NCBI GenBank assembly: GCA_964640795.1
Contig: CAZXIN010000007.1
Location: 1 to 64,000, forward strand
From: M269 sp964640795
Lineage (GTDB): Bacteria > Pseudomonadota > Gammaproteobacteria > Enterobacterales > Alteromonadaceae
Direction of reading: 5' to 3'
DNA length: 64,000 nt
Shown here: in pieces, positions 17,690 through 26,131 of the stretch
How the letters are laid out: each line of letters begins with the position of its first letter
Numbering within the stretch: position 1 is the first letter of the stretch
Notes under the pieces: generated by a model
Database searches by the model: none
What the model was told of the DNA's origin: nothing
The model's input: only the letters and a program-made list of their open reading frames with translations
Made by a program: the position numbers and the translations under genes

Positions 17690-18199
17690 ATGAAAAATGG
17701 TAAATACAGATCAAACCTAACAGGCGCCTTCGCTACTTACGTGTCAACAGCAATAGAAACAAGCTTGTCTGAGCTCGGAGGCCGCAGCCTAAATCATGAA
17801 GCTGCCCTTGTGGCAATCTATAACCACCCAAAGGAAACCATAGATACACTCAGCAAAGTTTTATTTCTCACTCATTCAGGGACAGTACGCTTAGTCAATA
17901 CATTGGAAGCCCAAGGACTCGTCACGCGAATTAAATCGACAGAAGATGCGAGAGCGATAGTGTTGCAAGCAACACCTGAAGGCAATGAACGAGTCGAAAA
18001 GATTTTAAGCAGCAGAGAGAAGGCCATCGGCAAAGTCTTTGATCATTTTGACTCTAAGCAAAGGCAAGAATTCACAGATTTACTTCGCATAGCGATGCAA
18101 GGCTTGACCAAAGAAAAATTGGAGGCAAGACGCATTTGTCGACTATGTAATGAGGGCGTTTGCCGAAAAGCAGGTTGCCCCGTGGAGCAAAATATCTAA
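17690..18199 (+). CDS. MarR family transcriptional regulator with cysteine-rich C-terminus
   Basis: A 169-residue winged-helix regulator. The MarR core runs through ETIDTLSKVLFLTHSGTVRLVNTLEAQGLVTR (recognition region) and the wing. The C-terminal 20 residues hold four cysteines, CRLCNEGVCRKAGCPVEQ, resembling a metal- or redox-sensing tail. The ATG at 17690 is chosen because longer frames run into the operator region and lack homology; the ribosome site is weak (GGAG is 17 bp away). It is divergent from the haloalkane dehalogenase and probably controls it. Confidence 0.85.
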   Translation: MKNGKYRSNLTGAFATYVSTAIETSLSELGGRSLNHEAALVAIYNHPKETIDTLSKVLFLTHSGTVRLVNTLEAQGLVTRIKSTEDARAIVLQATPEGNERVEKILSSREKAIGKVFDHFDSKQRQEFTDLLRIAMQGLTKEKLEARRICRLCNEGVCRKAGCPVEQNI

Positions 18200-18505
18200 T
18201 AGCCTTTCTGAACCACCAACCTCTGCGCATATGGCTGACCAAAACAAGAGGTGATTAGGACCTGTTGGTATACTCCACTGTTCTTATGCTCCCCCTTTTA
18301 TCGTCTCAACTATGGTCAAGCACAGCGCCTAATCAAAATATAACCTATTGTTTAAAATACACTTTTTTCCTTAGAAGATAATAAAAAGTTCAAATAGATA
18401 TTGATAAGATATAGAAAGGACATTCAAAAGATTGTTTTGTGCAAAAGCCTGCCCCAAACTCCAGACAAAGCAAAAAAGCCAGCTACTTAAGTTTAGGAAT
18501 GTTTA
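18200..18505. other. Gene-free spacer
   Basis: About 300 AT-rich bases between the MarR gene and the lipoprotein phosphatase gene. I see no coding frame, strong hairpin or repeat in it. The promoter of the phosphatase gene must be in the right half, but no convincing -35/-10 pair stands out. Confidence 0.3.
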
Positions 18506-19582
18506 GTGAAAAAACTCGCACTCGTTGTTCTTTTAGCCCTTATCATGATTGTCCTCAACGCCTGCAACGCACCTGAACAGAGCACCACATCAATAGATGA
18601 CGGTCCGCACATCTATATACAAGACCAAGATTTAGACGTGAATTGGCTTTGCAATAACAACCTGAACCGCTCGAGTGTTTCTCTTTCCGATTTACCCTAC
18701 AATTTTTCAGAGTGTGGTCTATCCGCAAAGGTACACAAAATAGGATGGACAACATCTCCTATCGAATATGAAGGCAATTTTAAGATAGCAGCATTTAGCG
18801 ACGCTCATGGCCAGTATGATTTACTGACGCGTTTGCTACAAAACAACAACATCATTGATCAAGACCTCAATTGGCAATTTGGTAACGGGCATCTAGTCAT
18901 CACTGGCGATATGTTTGACCGAGGTGATAAAGTCACTGAGATCCTATGGTTCATATTCGGCCTAGAACAACAAGCAATCGACGCAGGGGGAAATATTCAT
19001 ATTCTCTTGGGTAACCACGAAGTCATGGTGATGAATGGCAACTTAAAATATCTCCACGACAAATATCATCAAGCAGCTAATTTATTCAACACCTCATATG
19101 ATGCCTTGTATAGCAGAGACTCGGTATTAGGCGCATGGCTAAGAAGTAAAAATGTCTTAGCGAAAGTCAATGGTTATCTTTTTGCTCACGGTGGCTTACA
19201 CCCCGATCTAGCCACCAATAAAAACAGCTTACAATCGATTAATCAGGCGTTTAGAGATAACCTCGTTAAGTCAGAGCTTGAAGCGCCGAGAGAAGGTTTT
19301 GGTGAATACCTACACGGGCGGTCTGGCCCAGTGTGGTATCGCGGATACTTTAGAGAACCAACGGCATCACCTGACCAAATTGACAGCCTACTTGAACACT
19401 TCAATGTCAAAGGTATTGTTGTCGGGCACACATCGCAAGACCGCATCCGAACACGTTATCAAGGCAAAGTCATTGCTATCGACACCAGCATAAAAAAAGG
19501 ACAATACGGAGAAATCCTATTTATAGACGGCAACAAACGCTGGCGAGGCGATCTGGCAGGTATAAGGCGTGAGCTAGAATGA
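18506..19582 (+). CDS. Lipoprotein metallophosphoesterase (Shewanella-like PPP type)
   Basis: A 358-residue calcineurin-like phosphatase exported as a lipoprotein: the N-terminal hydrophobic segment ends in LNAC. Metal-binding motifs run in order: FSDAHGQYD, GDMFDRGDK, LLGNHEVM, an HGGLHPDL His and GHTSQD. This pattern is that of bacterial PPP-type Ser/Thr phosphatases of the Shewanella-like group. The GTG start has AGGA at 7 bp. Its 3' end overlaps the convergent PAS/GAF-like gene by 9 bp. The periplasmic substrate is unknown. Confidence 0.85.
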   Translation: MKKLALVVLLALIMIVLNACNAPEQSTTSIDDGPHIYIQDQDLDVNWLCNNNLNRSSVSLSDLPYNFSECGLSAKVHKIGWTTSPIEYEGNFKIAAFSDAHGQYDLLTRLLQNNNIIDQDLNWQFGNGHLVITGDMFDRGDKVTEILWFIFGLEQQAIDAGGNIHILLGNHEVMVMNGNLKYLHDKYHQAANLFNTSYDALYSRDSVLGAWLRSKNVLAKVNGYLFAHGGLHPDLATNKNSLQSINQAFRDNLVKSELEAPREGFGEYLHGRSGPVWYRGYFREPTASPDQIDSLLEHFNVKGIVVGHTSQDRIRTRYQGKVIAIDTSIKKGQYGEILFIDGNKRWRGDLAGIRRELE

Positions 19583-20377
19583 CGTCTCTGGCGTATCATC
19601 AAGGCCACGACTGCGTAATGCCCCCAAAGCCATTGTCATTATTCTCAAACAACGTTCAGTTTGGTCAACATTCACCGAGCTTTGGTCGTGCATCAACATA
19701 ATATGTCCAGCAGGTTTATTGTTAGTATCGCGAAACATTAAACTGGCATACGATTCGACATTAAAGTCAGCGACTAACGTTGCCTCTGGAAACGCACTCT
19801 GTACCTGAGTCAAAAAAGTCATGTCACTGGCGTGTAGTGCCAGCTCGCAAGGCGTATTACGAATAGGGTAATTTTCAATCTGGAACCAACACCCTTTATC
19901 CCAAAACTCCAGAAACTTAATGCCAGACGACAGATCAAACTCAACTACAGCAGCATAGCGCCAGCCTAAATATTTACTCAACAACTGAGTCGCCACCTTG
20001 TATTCATCTTTACCGGCTTTAACATCTCTTTGGTAGGCTTTCAGTAATGTTTCATTGCCGCTAGGAATCACATTTATCTTATGGAGATGTAAAACATAGC
20101 ACCCTTTATTTTTAATAACACGCGCTTCATAAGGCCACCCTGGCACCTGACTCATTTTACAGTCCAGTAGATGCATAATATTAACAGCGACCCAACTTTG
20201 AACAAATCCTGACAAATCTTTGAACATAGCATTGCGGTATATAATGTTGCTATTCGTATCAAGAATAGCTGCTGCTATATCTAAGTTATGAGACATAGAC
20301 TCATAAAAATCGATTAACTCTATGGCTGAACTATTCTTTAGCCAAGGCGTTCCAATAATTACCGACAAAACCGTCAC
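19574..20377 (-). CDS. Hypothetical PAS/GAF-like sensory protein
   Basis: A 267-residue soluble protein without membrane segments. Residues about 25-95 (ILDTNSNIIYRNAMFKDLSG) read like a PAS domain. The C-terminal 150 residues, including YKVATQLLSKYLGWRYAAVVEFD and a PAGHIMLMHD strand, resemble a GAF domain. No output domain is present, so it is either a stand-alone sensor or part of a multi-protein pathway. The start codon is a GTG at 20377 with a weak binding site; M28 (MSHNLD) is an alternative. It overlaps the convergent lipoprotein phosphatase gene by 9 bp at the 3' ends. Confidence 0.6.
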   Translation of the reverse strand: MTVLSVIIGTPWLKNSSAIELIDFYESMSHNLDIAAAILDTNSNIIYRNAMFKDLSGFVQSWVAVNIMHLLDCKMSQVPGWPYEARVIKNKGCYVLHLHKINVIPSGNETLLKAYQRDVKAGKDEYKVATQLLSKYLGWRYAAVVEFDLSSGIKFLEFWDKGCWFQIENYPIRNTPCELALHASDMTFLTQVQSAFPEATLVADFNVESYASLMFRDTNNKPAGHIMLMHDQSSVNVDQTERCLRIMTMALGALRSRGLDDTPETSF

Positions 20378-20784
20378 CTAATCCAATATTCAGCATATGA
20401 CTCCACGAATAAAAGCTTATGCTGAGAGGCTAAATATTTAACCTTATTAGAGCACTTCATAAAGTTTGTTGTCGGTAACTATCATGAAAATACTGTGATG
20501 ATTTATGAAGCGATATGAAGAAAAGCACCCCTTACTTGATATGGCTATCGTCCCTTATGCCAAATAGCCTTATCCATATCATTGGCCGGTTGTGTAGAAA
20601 ATAAAAGCCACGTTAAATCACTTTACTCATGGCCATATCGGTCAGCGTTAGTTCGTTCAATAATGTTGGCTTTATTTGCTATCTGCGCCTTCAGGCACAA
20701 TAACTCAACTAAAGCCAATCGCAGAACTAACACCAAAGAGCACAGCATCAATAATGCCTGACTAAACGACATGAATAGCAACAC
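20378..20784. other. Spacer with a wide inverted repeat
   Basis: About 400 bp between same-strand genes. It holds CTTCATAAA (20455-20463) and TTTATGAAG (20512-20520), a 9-bp perfect inverted repeat with 48 bases between. The left end must hold the promoter of the PAS/GAF-like gene. No gene seen. Confidence 0.35.
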
Positions 20785-22389
20785 TTAACCTTTATAGGGT
20801 GCCAACGCCGCAGCGGTTTTCGGATTAACGCGCGCATTTTTAACAAAAGTCGGTACGAGAATCTTATGAGATGCTTGCTCGTAGGCATAACCAACTCGCA
20901 ATACGGTTTCATCATCCCATGCACCGCCCATAATACCTAGGCCTAAAGGTAAGCCTTGCTCGTCGCCCATGGGCACAGAAATAATGGGGTAGCCAGACAC
21001 CGCAGCCATCCAATTTACTCCCACAGAACCGCCCGGATAGTCGTCACCATAAACCGCATCTATCATAAAGGCGGCCGGTCTGGCTGGCATAATAATGACC
21101 TCAACATCGTATTGCTCACGCAGATAATCAATTCCCTTATCTCGCGTAACACGGCGAACAACTTTTAACGCTTCTTTGTACTTAGGGTCGTCATAGCCAA
21201 TGGTAGCTTGCGATTGGAGAAAACGACTTTGGTCGTAAAGCACCAACTCTCTTTCATTATTCTTATTGAATTCAATTAACGCCTCTAAAGTACGGTATTT
21301 CACTCTAGGGGACGATGCCGCTAGATAGGTATTGAGTTCTTGTTTGAATTCGGTACGTGTTACCCACCGTGAATGTGCCCCATACCCATCCTCACGCTCA
21401 AACTCGTTAATATCCACTAAAACAGCACCAAGGCTTTCCAAGGTAGCGATAGCTTGGTTAAAAGCCGACAAAATCGCAGGGCGATTCCCCTGAGACCACC
21501 GCGCAACACCAATGCGCATGCCTTTAATATCGCCATTCAATGCACGGGTAAAATCAACCTTCTTACTATCAGCCATAGCGGTTGCAGCATCGTTTTCGTC
21601 ACTGCCAGCCATCGCGGTTAACATTAAAGCCGCATCATAAACACGACGTGTCATAGGCCCGGCTGTATCCTGAGTTACAGAGATAGGCACAATATGATGA
21701 CGAGACATCAATCCAACAGTGGGTTTAAAGCCAACAACACCATTCATTGACGACGGACAAATAATCGAGCCATTAGTCTCTGTTCCTATAGCCAGCGGCG
21801 CAAACTGTGCCGCCATAGCCGCCCCCGAACCAGCAGAGGATCCACAGGTACTCCGGTCTAAGCTATGCGGATTATGTGTTTGACCACCTACACCACTCCA
21901 ACCACTGATCGAATCTGTCGAGCGAAAATTCGCCCATTCCGACAAATTCGTTTTACCGAGAATGATTGCGCCTTGCTCTCTCAAACGAGCAATAATTGGT
22001 GCATCCCTTTGGGTATCATTTTCCAGTAAAGCGATAGACCCTGCCGTGGTTGGGAGCTCTCTGGTTTCGATATTATCTTTAACCAAAACCGGTATACCAT
22101 GAAGCGAGCCAATCGCCTGCCCTGCTACAACTTGCTGGTCTTTCTGTCGCGCTTCTTCTAGCGCATTGGGGTTCAACGAGATAATACTGTTGAGCTTGTC
22201 ATCATGCTGAGCAATGCGTTTAAGATAACGCGCAACCACTTCTTCAGACGTAATTCGTTGAGCTTTAATTGCTTCAACTAACTCGCCCGCACTCATGTTA
22301 ATAATATCGAGCGACTCCGCCTTAGACGGCACATTAAATACAAGCAAGAAAACAAAAGTGATTAGCGGTAAAAGGTTTGAATAAGACAT
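20785..22389 (-). CDS. Exported amidase-signature family hydrolase
   Basis: A 534-residue amidase with an N-terminal signal peptide (LITFVFLLVFNVPSKAES). The Ser-cisSer-Lys triad is visible: Lys in VLVKDNIET, the cis-Ser in CGSSAGSGAAMAA, and the nucleophile in GTETNGSIICPSS. It resembles periplasmic/secreted bacterial amidases rather than GatA, which lacks a signal peptide. The chosen ATG at 22389 has AAGGTG 8 bp upstream; an in-frame GTG nine bases earlier is less likely. Substrate amide unknown. Confidence 0.88.
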   Translation of the reverse strand: MSYSNLLPLITFVFLLVFNVPSKAESLDIINMSAGELVEAIKAQRITSEEVVARYLKRIAQHDDKLNSIISLNPNALEEARQKDQQVVAGQAIGSLHGIPVLVKDNIETRELPTTAGSIALLENDTQRDAPIIARLREQGAIILGKTNLSEWANFRSTDSISGWSGVGGQTHNPHSLDRSTCGSSAGSGAAMAAQFAPLAIGTETNGSIICPSSMNGVVGFKPTVGLMSRHHIVPISVTQDTAGPMTRRVYDAALMLTAMAGSDENDAATAMADSKKVDFTRALNGDIKGMRIGVARWSQGNRPAILSAFNQAIATLESLGAVLVDINEFEREDGYGAHSRWVTRTEFKQELNTYLAASSPRVKYRTLEALIEFNKNNERELVLYDQSRFLQSQATIGYDDPKYKEALKVVRRVTRDKGIDYLREQYDVEVIIMPARPAAFMIDAVYGDDYPGGSVGVNWMAAVSGYPIISVPMGDEQGLPLGLGIMGGAWDDETVLRVGYAYEQASHKILVPTFVKNARVNPKTAAALAPYKG

Positions 22390-22589
22390 GGTAGTCACCT
22401 TAGTGGCTTCAGATTTTATAGCAGGGTTACAGGCTGTTTATTTCAACATACTTTTTTTATCACCGCACTTTGATTGGCTCAAATAACAGCAATGGCTTAA
22501 CGAATAGATGTAATGACGACTTTATATCGATGTAATGAGGATTTTATTAGGCCTGCTAATGTCATGTATATCTAACAAGGTGATTGGCA

Positions 22590-23648
22590 TTACTCAATAT
22601 CAATCCCTTTATCTTTTGCTCGCTTCTTCCATAATCGCCGAGCTTCTTGTTGCATATCAATGGCATGATCTTTTTCATCAACAATTTCTAACCCCAGAGC
22701 GGTTTCAATCACATCTTCTAGTGTGACGATACCCTCTACGCTGCCATATTCATCAACCACTAACATCATATGTACCCGATCTTTAACCAGCTTATCGAAT
22801 ACACTCTGTATTGGTGTAGTCTCAAGAACAGCCGGGATAGGACGAATGTAATTCTCTAAACGGTTGTGTCCATTGTCTCTCGCTTGAGCGAGCAATAAAT
22901 CACTACGAAAGACATAACCAACAATATTGTCAGCATCGTCCCTAAAAATGGGAATTCTTGAAAAAAGGACTTTGTCGTATTTGTGATAATACTCTTCAAC
23001 TAACAAGTTATCTGACAAACTGAAAATAACGGTTCTCGGTGTCATTGCATCTCTAACTCGCATCTTCCTTAATAGCAGTAAACTCTTAAGGAAACGAGTT
23101 TCTTGCTCTTCCAATTGCCCTTCTTCCGAGCTTAACTCTGCCATCGCTGCAAACTCTTCACGACTAAAACCCGTGTATTCTTGCTCACCTTTAAAACGCT
23201 TGGTTATCTTTTCTGACATCACAATGAAAGGATACAAACCCCAAATCATGTATTTAAGTGCATAAGCTGAAAATGGCGCTAACTGTCGCCAGTACTGCGC
23301 CCCCAATGTTTTAGGGATAATCTCCGAAAACACAAGGATCAACAAGGTCAACACCGCCGAGAAAACACCAAGGTACACACTACCAAATACAACAGCCGCC
23401 TGAGCCCCTGCACTCGCTGCCCCAATCGTATGCGCGATAGTGTTTAACGTCAGAATAGCCGCCAAAGGTTTACCAACATCACTCTTCCATTTTTTAAACA
23501 ACCCACCCGCCGGATGCCCCTTTTGGATCAACATCTCAATATGCGCTGAATTCACACTCAACAACACCGCCTCAAGAATCGAGCACAAAAAAGAAAAGCC
23601 AATAGCAACAAAGACATAAAGAAGAAGTAAGCTCATAACAACCATCAT
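22590..23648 (-). CDS. CNNM/DUF21 membrane protein with CBS pair
   Basis: A 352-residue inner-membrane protein. The N-terminal 180 residues form the DUF21/CNNM transmembrane region, several hydrophobic helices with SEIIPKTLGAQYWRQL after the third. A CBS pair follows (MTPRTVIFSLSDN and VVDEYGSVEGIVTLEDVIE). It lacks the C-terminal CorC/HlyC domain found in longer relatives. The family is linked to magnesium or cation homeostasis. Several candidate starts exist (ATGs at 23648, 23645 and 23636); the longest is reported. Confidence 0.85.
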   Translation of the reverse strand: MMVVMSLLLLYVFVAIGFSFLCSILEAVLLSVNSAHIEMLIQKGHPAGGLFKKWKSDVGKPLAAILTLNTIAHTIGAASAGAQAAVVFGSVYLGVFSAVLTLLILVFSEIIPKTLGAQYWRQLAPFSAYALKYMIWGLYPFIVMSEKITKRFKGEQEYTGFSREEFAAMAELSSEEGQLEEQETRFLKSLLLLRKMRVRDAMTPRTVIFSLSDNLLVEEYYHKYDKVLFSRIPIFRDDADNIVGYVFRSDLLLAQARDNGHNRLENYIRPIPAVLETTPIQSVFDKLVKDRVHMMLVVDEYGSVEGIVTLEDVIETALGLEIVDEKDHAIDMQQEARRLWKKRAKDKGIDIE

Positions 23649-24048
23649 CCACTAAGATAAGCCGTATGTTAAAGCTTAATGAGGCTGACTTACATCATTA
23701 TTGTTGGCAGCGCCTTACTGTAGGAATGCCATGCTGTAATAGAGGCTCCAACCTCAAACGACTCCCCCTCACCTACAGAAAAACTAGACCTATAAAAAAG
23801 CACTCACTAATGAAAAAACGTTATTCTGCACAAACAGAAACAACCTTCATCATGCTTCGCGAATAAATTCACTCCTACAAGGCAAGCAAATCTTAAAGAC
23901 ATAAAAATGTCCCCCACAACCTATCCTCTCCAATTTTAGGGGTTGCTTTTAAGCCCAAAGACGCGGCATCGGTTGACAATTTCGCGGCTAAAGCTCGCTC
24001 TCACAGGATACCCATTAACCATCGAGAGCACTTAATACCAAGCCTTAA
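23649..24048. other. Spacer before the DUF3299 genes
   Basis: A 400-bp stretch between two minus-strand genes. It contains one REP-like arm (listed separately) and a CCCCACAACC...GGGGTTG partial inverted repeat near 23912-23945. A 66-codon frame at 23666-23866 has no plausible protein character. No gene seen. Confidence 0.4.
23981..24007 (-). repeat. Solitary REP-like element
   Basis: Read on the minus strand, this is TGTGAGAGCGAGCTTTAGCC followed by GCGAAAT. It matches the arms of the tandem elements at 49.7-49.9 kb (TGTGGGAGAGGCCTTTAGCC then GCGAAT). The shape resembles Pseudomonas REP sequences (GTGGGAGC...GCGAAT). It is a single half-element, not a full inverted pair. Confidence 0.55.
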
Positions 24049-24714
24049 TCAGTGCTCTCTAACATCATCGGGTTGTCCGTAAAAGGTTTGGATGCTGGTT
24101 ACATTGAGTATGTAAGCTGAGGTGCCTAGTGGGTCTTCGAATAGGCCTTGGTCTAAAAAGCCACTGACGGTATAAGCTTGTTCTAAATCTAACGCTGAAA
24201 AACCGTCTGTGAGTTCGACAAAGATCATCTGATTCGGTGGTGGCGGTGGGTAGTGAATGCAAGCGCCGTAGTAAGGCACGATGAAGTAGCTTTTAATACT
24301 GCGATCTTCATTCATATCAATAGGTACAATAAAGCCTGATATCGACACGGCTTGTCCTACAAGGTTGTCAACAATATCTATGGAAGGAGGGGGCGGTTGA
24401 TACGATCTGTCGGTAGCGATTTGTATGGCTTCAGTTATTTGTCGAACAAACTCATCCTCTGTCGGTTCACGATAATCATCAATCGCTTCTCGCTCACTTA
24501 CAGGCAGTAATTCTTGCCAATTCAGATTGCGCTTTTCAGCATCAGAAAAGGCCTTTTGGAGCTGCTTATCTGATGTTTTATAGAGCATAGGCTTGCTATA
24601 AAATTGCTGTTTAAAGGCTGGTAAAAAGTGCTCATAGGCTTTTCCTGTCAGTAAACCTGTCGTAAAGAAAAGCGCCAGAAAAACGGCTATTCTTAATGTG
24701 CTATTCATCCTCAT
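24049..24714 (-). CDS. DUF3299 domain protein (second of a tandem pair)
   Basis: A 221-residue exported or membrane-anchored protein: an N-terminal hydrophobic segment (LRIAVFLALFFTTGLL) followed by a DUF3299 domain. The diagnostic run ACIHYPPPPPNQMIFVEL is near the middle, after SGFIVPIDMNEDRSIKSYFIVPYYG. The start is ATG at 24714 or 24708, both overlapping the upstream gene's stop, so it is translationally coupled. It is a diverged copy of the gene just upstream. DUF3299 proteins occur with ABC transporter clusters like the one here; a role in metal delivery is an inference. Confidence 0.8.
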   Translation of the reverse strand: MRMNSTLRIAVFLALFFTTGLLTGKAYEHFLPAFKQQFYSKPMLYKTSDKQLQKAFSDAEKRNLNWQELLPVSEREAIDDYREPTEDEFVRQITEAIQIATDRSYQPPPPSIDIVDNLVGQAVSISGFIVPIDMNEDRSIKSYFIVPYYGACIHYPPPPPNQMIFVELTDGFSALDLEQAYTVSGFLDQGLFEDPLGTSAYILNVTSIQTFYGQPDDVREH

Positions 24715-25297
24715 AAGGCAGCACTCTGTCGAGTATGAGTCGATAAGCCGACGTACCAAGCACATTTTGGTTAGTCTCTATGGTTAATGTCCCTTCAAAC
24801 CAAAAAGGCTCGTATAAATTTTCGACCTCTATGCCGTCCGATGAAGACGCGTAAATAATTTGATTAGGCGGTGGCGGCGGCATATGTAAACAGGCGCCAA
24901 AATAAGGTACTGCAAAGAACTCCGTCACTTTGTTTGAGTCACCTGATATCAATGGCACAACAAAACCAGGAATACGAATCTTCTTGTTTTCGTAGGTTCT
25001 TATGACATTAGTTGATTTCATCGCCTGCTTGAAGCGCTGAACGCTTTCGTCATCAAGCCAATCATCACTTAAACCGTCCAGTGAATCTTGTTCAGAGCCG
25101 TCCTTGATACTCCAAAAGTCTGGTGGGTTAAGCAGCACATTGAGATCAGTTTGAGGTATTAACGCGACCCATTCGATTTCGGTGTAGGCCTCGTTTTTTT
25201 GTGCAATGACCGGAGAAAACCACATCAATAGAATAGCCATCATAACAGTCTTTAAAAAAACTGCCTTTGGAACCGCAGAGAGAAACATATTCACCAC
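24701..25297 (-). CDS. DUF3299 domain protein (first of a tandem pair)
   Basis: A 198-residue periplasmic protein. A signal peptide (VFLKTVMMAILLMWFSPVIAQ) leads to a DUF3299 domain with IPGFVVPLISGDSNKVTEFF and ACLHMPPPPPNQIIYA. The conserved His/Cys-containing and poly-proline segment is shared with the downstream gene, which overlaps it. The start codon is uncertain: GTG at 25297 or ATG at 25288. A Zur-like site lies 40 bp upstream in the divergent promoter region with the ABC genes. Confidence 0.82.
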   Translation of the reverse strand: MVNMFLSAVPKAVFLKTVMMAILLMWFSPVIAQKNEAYTEIEWVALIPQTDLNVLLNPPDFWSIKDGSEQDSLDGLSDDWLDDESVQRFKQAMKSTNVIRTYENKKIRIPGFVVPLISGDSNKVTEFFAVPYFGACLHMPPPPPNQIIYASSSDGIEVENLYEPFWFEGTLTIETNQNVLGTSAYRLILDRVLPYEDE

Positions 25298-25336
25298 ACT
25301 ACATCATCAATCGTTATTGGGTATACATCACAAAAA

Positions 25337-25354
25337 TTATGTTATAACATAACA
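25337..25354. promoter_or_regulatory. Zur-like operator between DUF3299 and ABC genes
   Basis: TGTTATAACATAACA (25340-25354) differs at one position from the core of the gammaproteobacterial Zur box, TGTTATAATATAACA. The overlapping TTATGTTATAACATAA (25337-25352) is a perfect 16-bp palindrome. It lies in the 81-bp gap between two divergent operons, 25 bp before the ABC ATPase start. It is weaker than the site at 38936-38958. Confidence 0.6.
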
Positions 25355-25378
25355 AATATATTTAATCAGAGAAAGTTA

Positions 25379-26131
25379 TTGGTAACACTCGCAATGGAAT
25401 TGATAAAAACGACTGCTACTGAGAACAACGCGCTACTCGCTATCCATGTAGAGGGTATCGAATACCAATACCATTCAGCATCCGAAAAGTCGGACTTAAC
25501 TATCAAGCAATTTAATTTGCAACAAGGTGAGCGTGTATTTCTATATGGTGATTCGGGGTCAGGGAAAACGACCTTACTCAATCTACTTGCGGGCGTATTA
25601 AAGCCGAGTAAAGGAACAATTCATCTATTAGGCCAAGCCTTTTCATCTCTGCCAAATCGTCAACGAGATAGGTTTCGCGCTCGCCATATTGGCGTGGTGT
25701 TTCAGCAATTTAACTTAATTCCCTATTTAAGCGTGATGAAAAACATCCAACTGGCTAGCTACTTTGCGTCAACAGAACCCAATACGGTTGAAGAAGTCGC
25801 AAAAGACATGTTGTCAAAGCTTAAGCTGCCGGCAAATACACTGCATAAACGAGCAAGCGAATTGAGCGTTGGCCAACAGCAACGGGTAGCTATTGCTCGT
25901 GCACTGATCAACCAGCCTGAAATATTATTGGTAGATGAGCCCACTTCTGCATTAGATGCCTCTGCGCGAGACGCATTTATGAGCGTACTGATTGAAACAT
26001 GTCAAGCCGCCAACACCACCATGATCTTTGTCAGCCATGATATGGGCATACAAGATTACTTTGACAATAGCATCGCAATGCCCTTGTTATGTCAAGCTGC
26101 ACATCATGATACAGAGGCTGATACCGCATGA
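25379..26131 (+). CDS. ABC transporter ATP-binding protein, LolD/FtsE/MacB type
   Basis: A 250-residue ATPase. Walker A is GDSGSGKTTLLNLLAG, the Q loop is VVFQQFNLIPYLSVMKNI, the signature is LSVGQQQRVAIARAL and Walker B is ILLVDEPTSALD. The type is that paired with FtsX/MacB-like permeases, and such a permease follows with a 4-bp overlap. The frame begins at a TTG at 25379; an ATG at 25394 is an alternative, and neither has a strong binding site. Genes of this arrangement beside DUF3299 resemble the Vibrio zinc-regulated Zrg-type system. Confidence 0.88.
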   Translation: MVTLAMELIKTTATENNALLAIHVEGIEYQYHSASEKSDLTIKQFNLQQGERVFLYGDSGSGKTTLLNLLAGVLKPSKGTIHLLGQAFSSLPNRQRDRFRARHIGVVFQQFNLIPYLSVMKNIQLASYFASTEPNTVEEVAKDMLSKLKLPANTLHKRASELSVGQQQRVAIARALINQPEILLVDEPTSALDASARDAFMSVLIETCQAANTTMIFVSHDMGIQDYFDNSIAMPLLCQAAHHDTEADTA

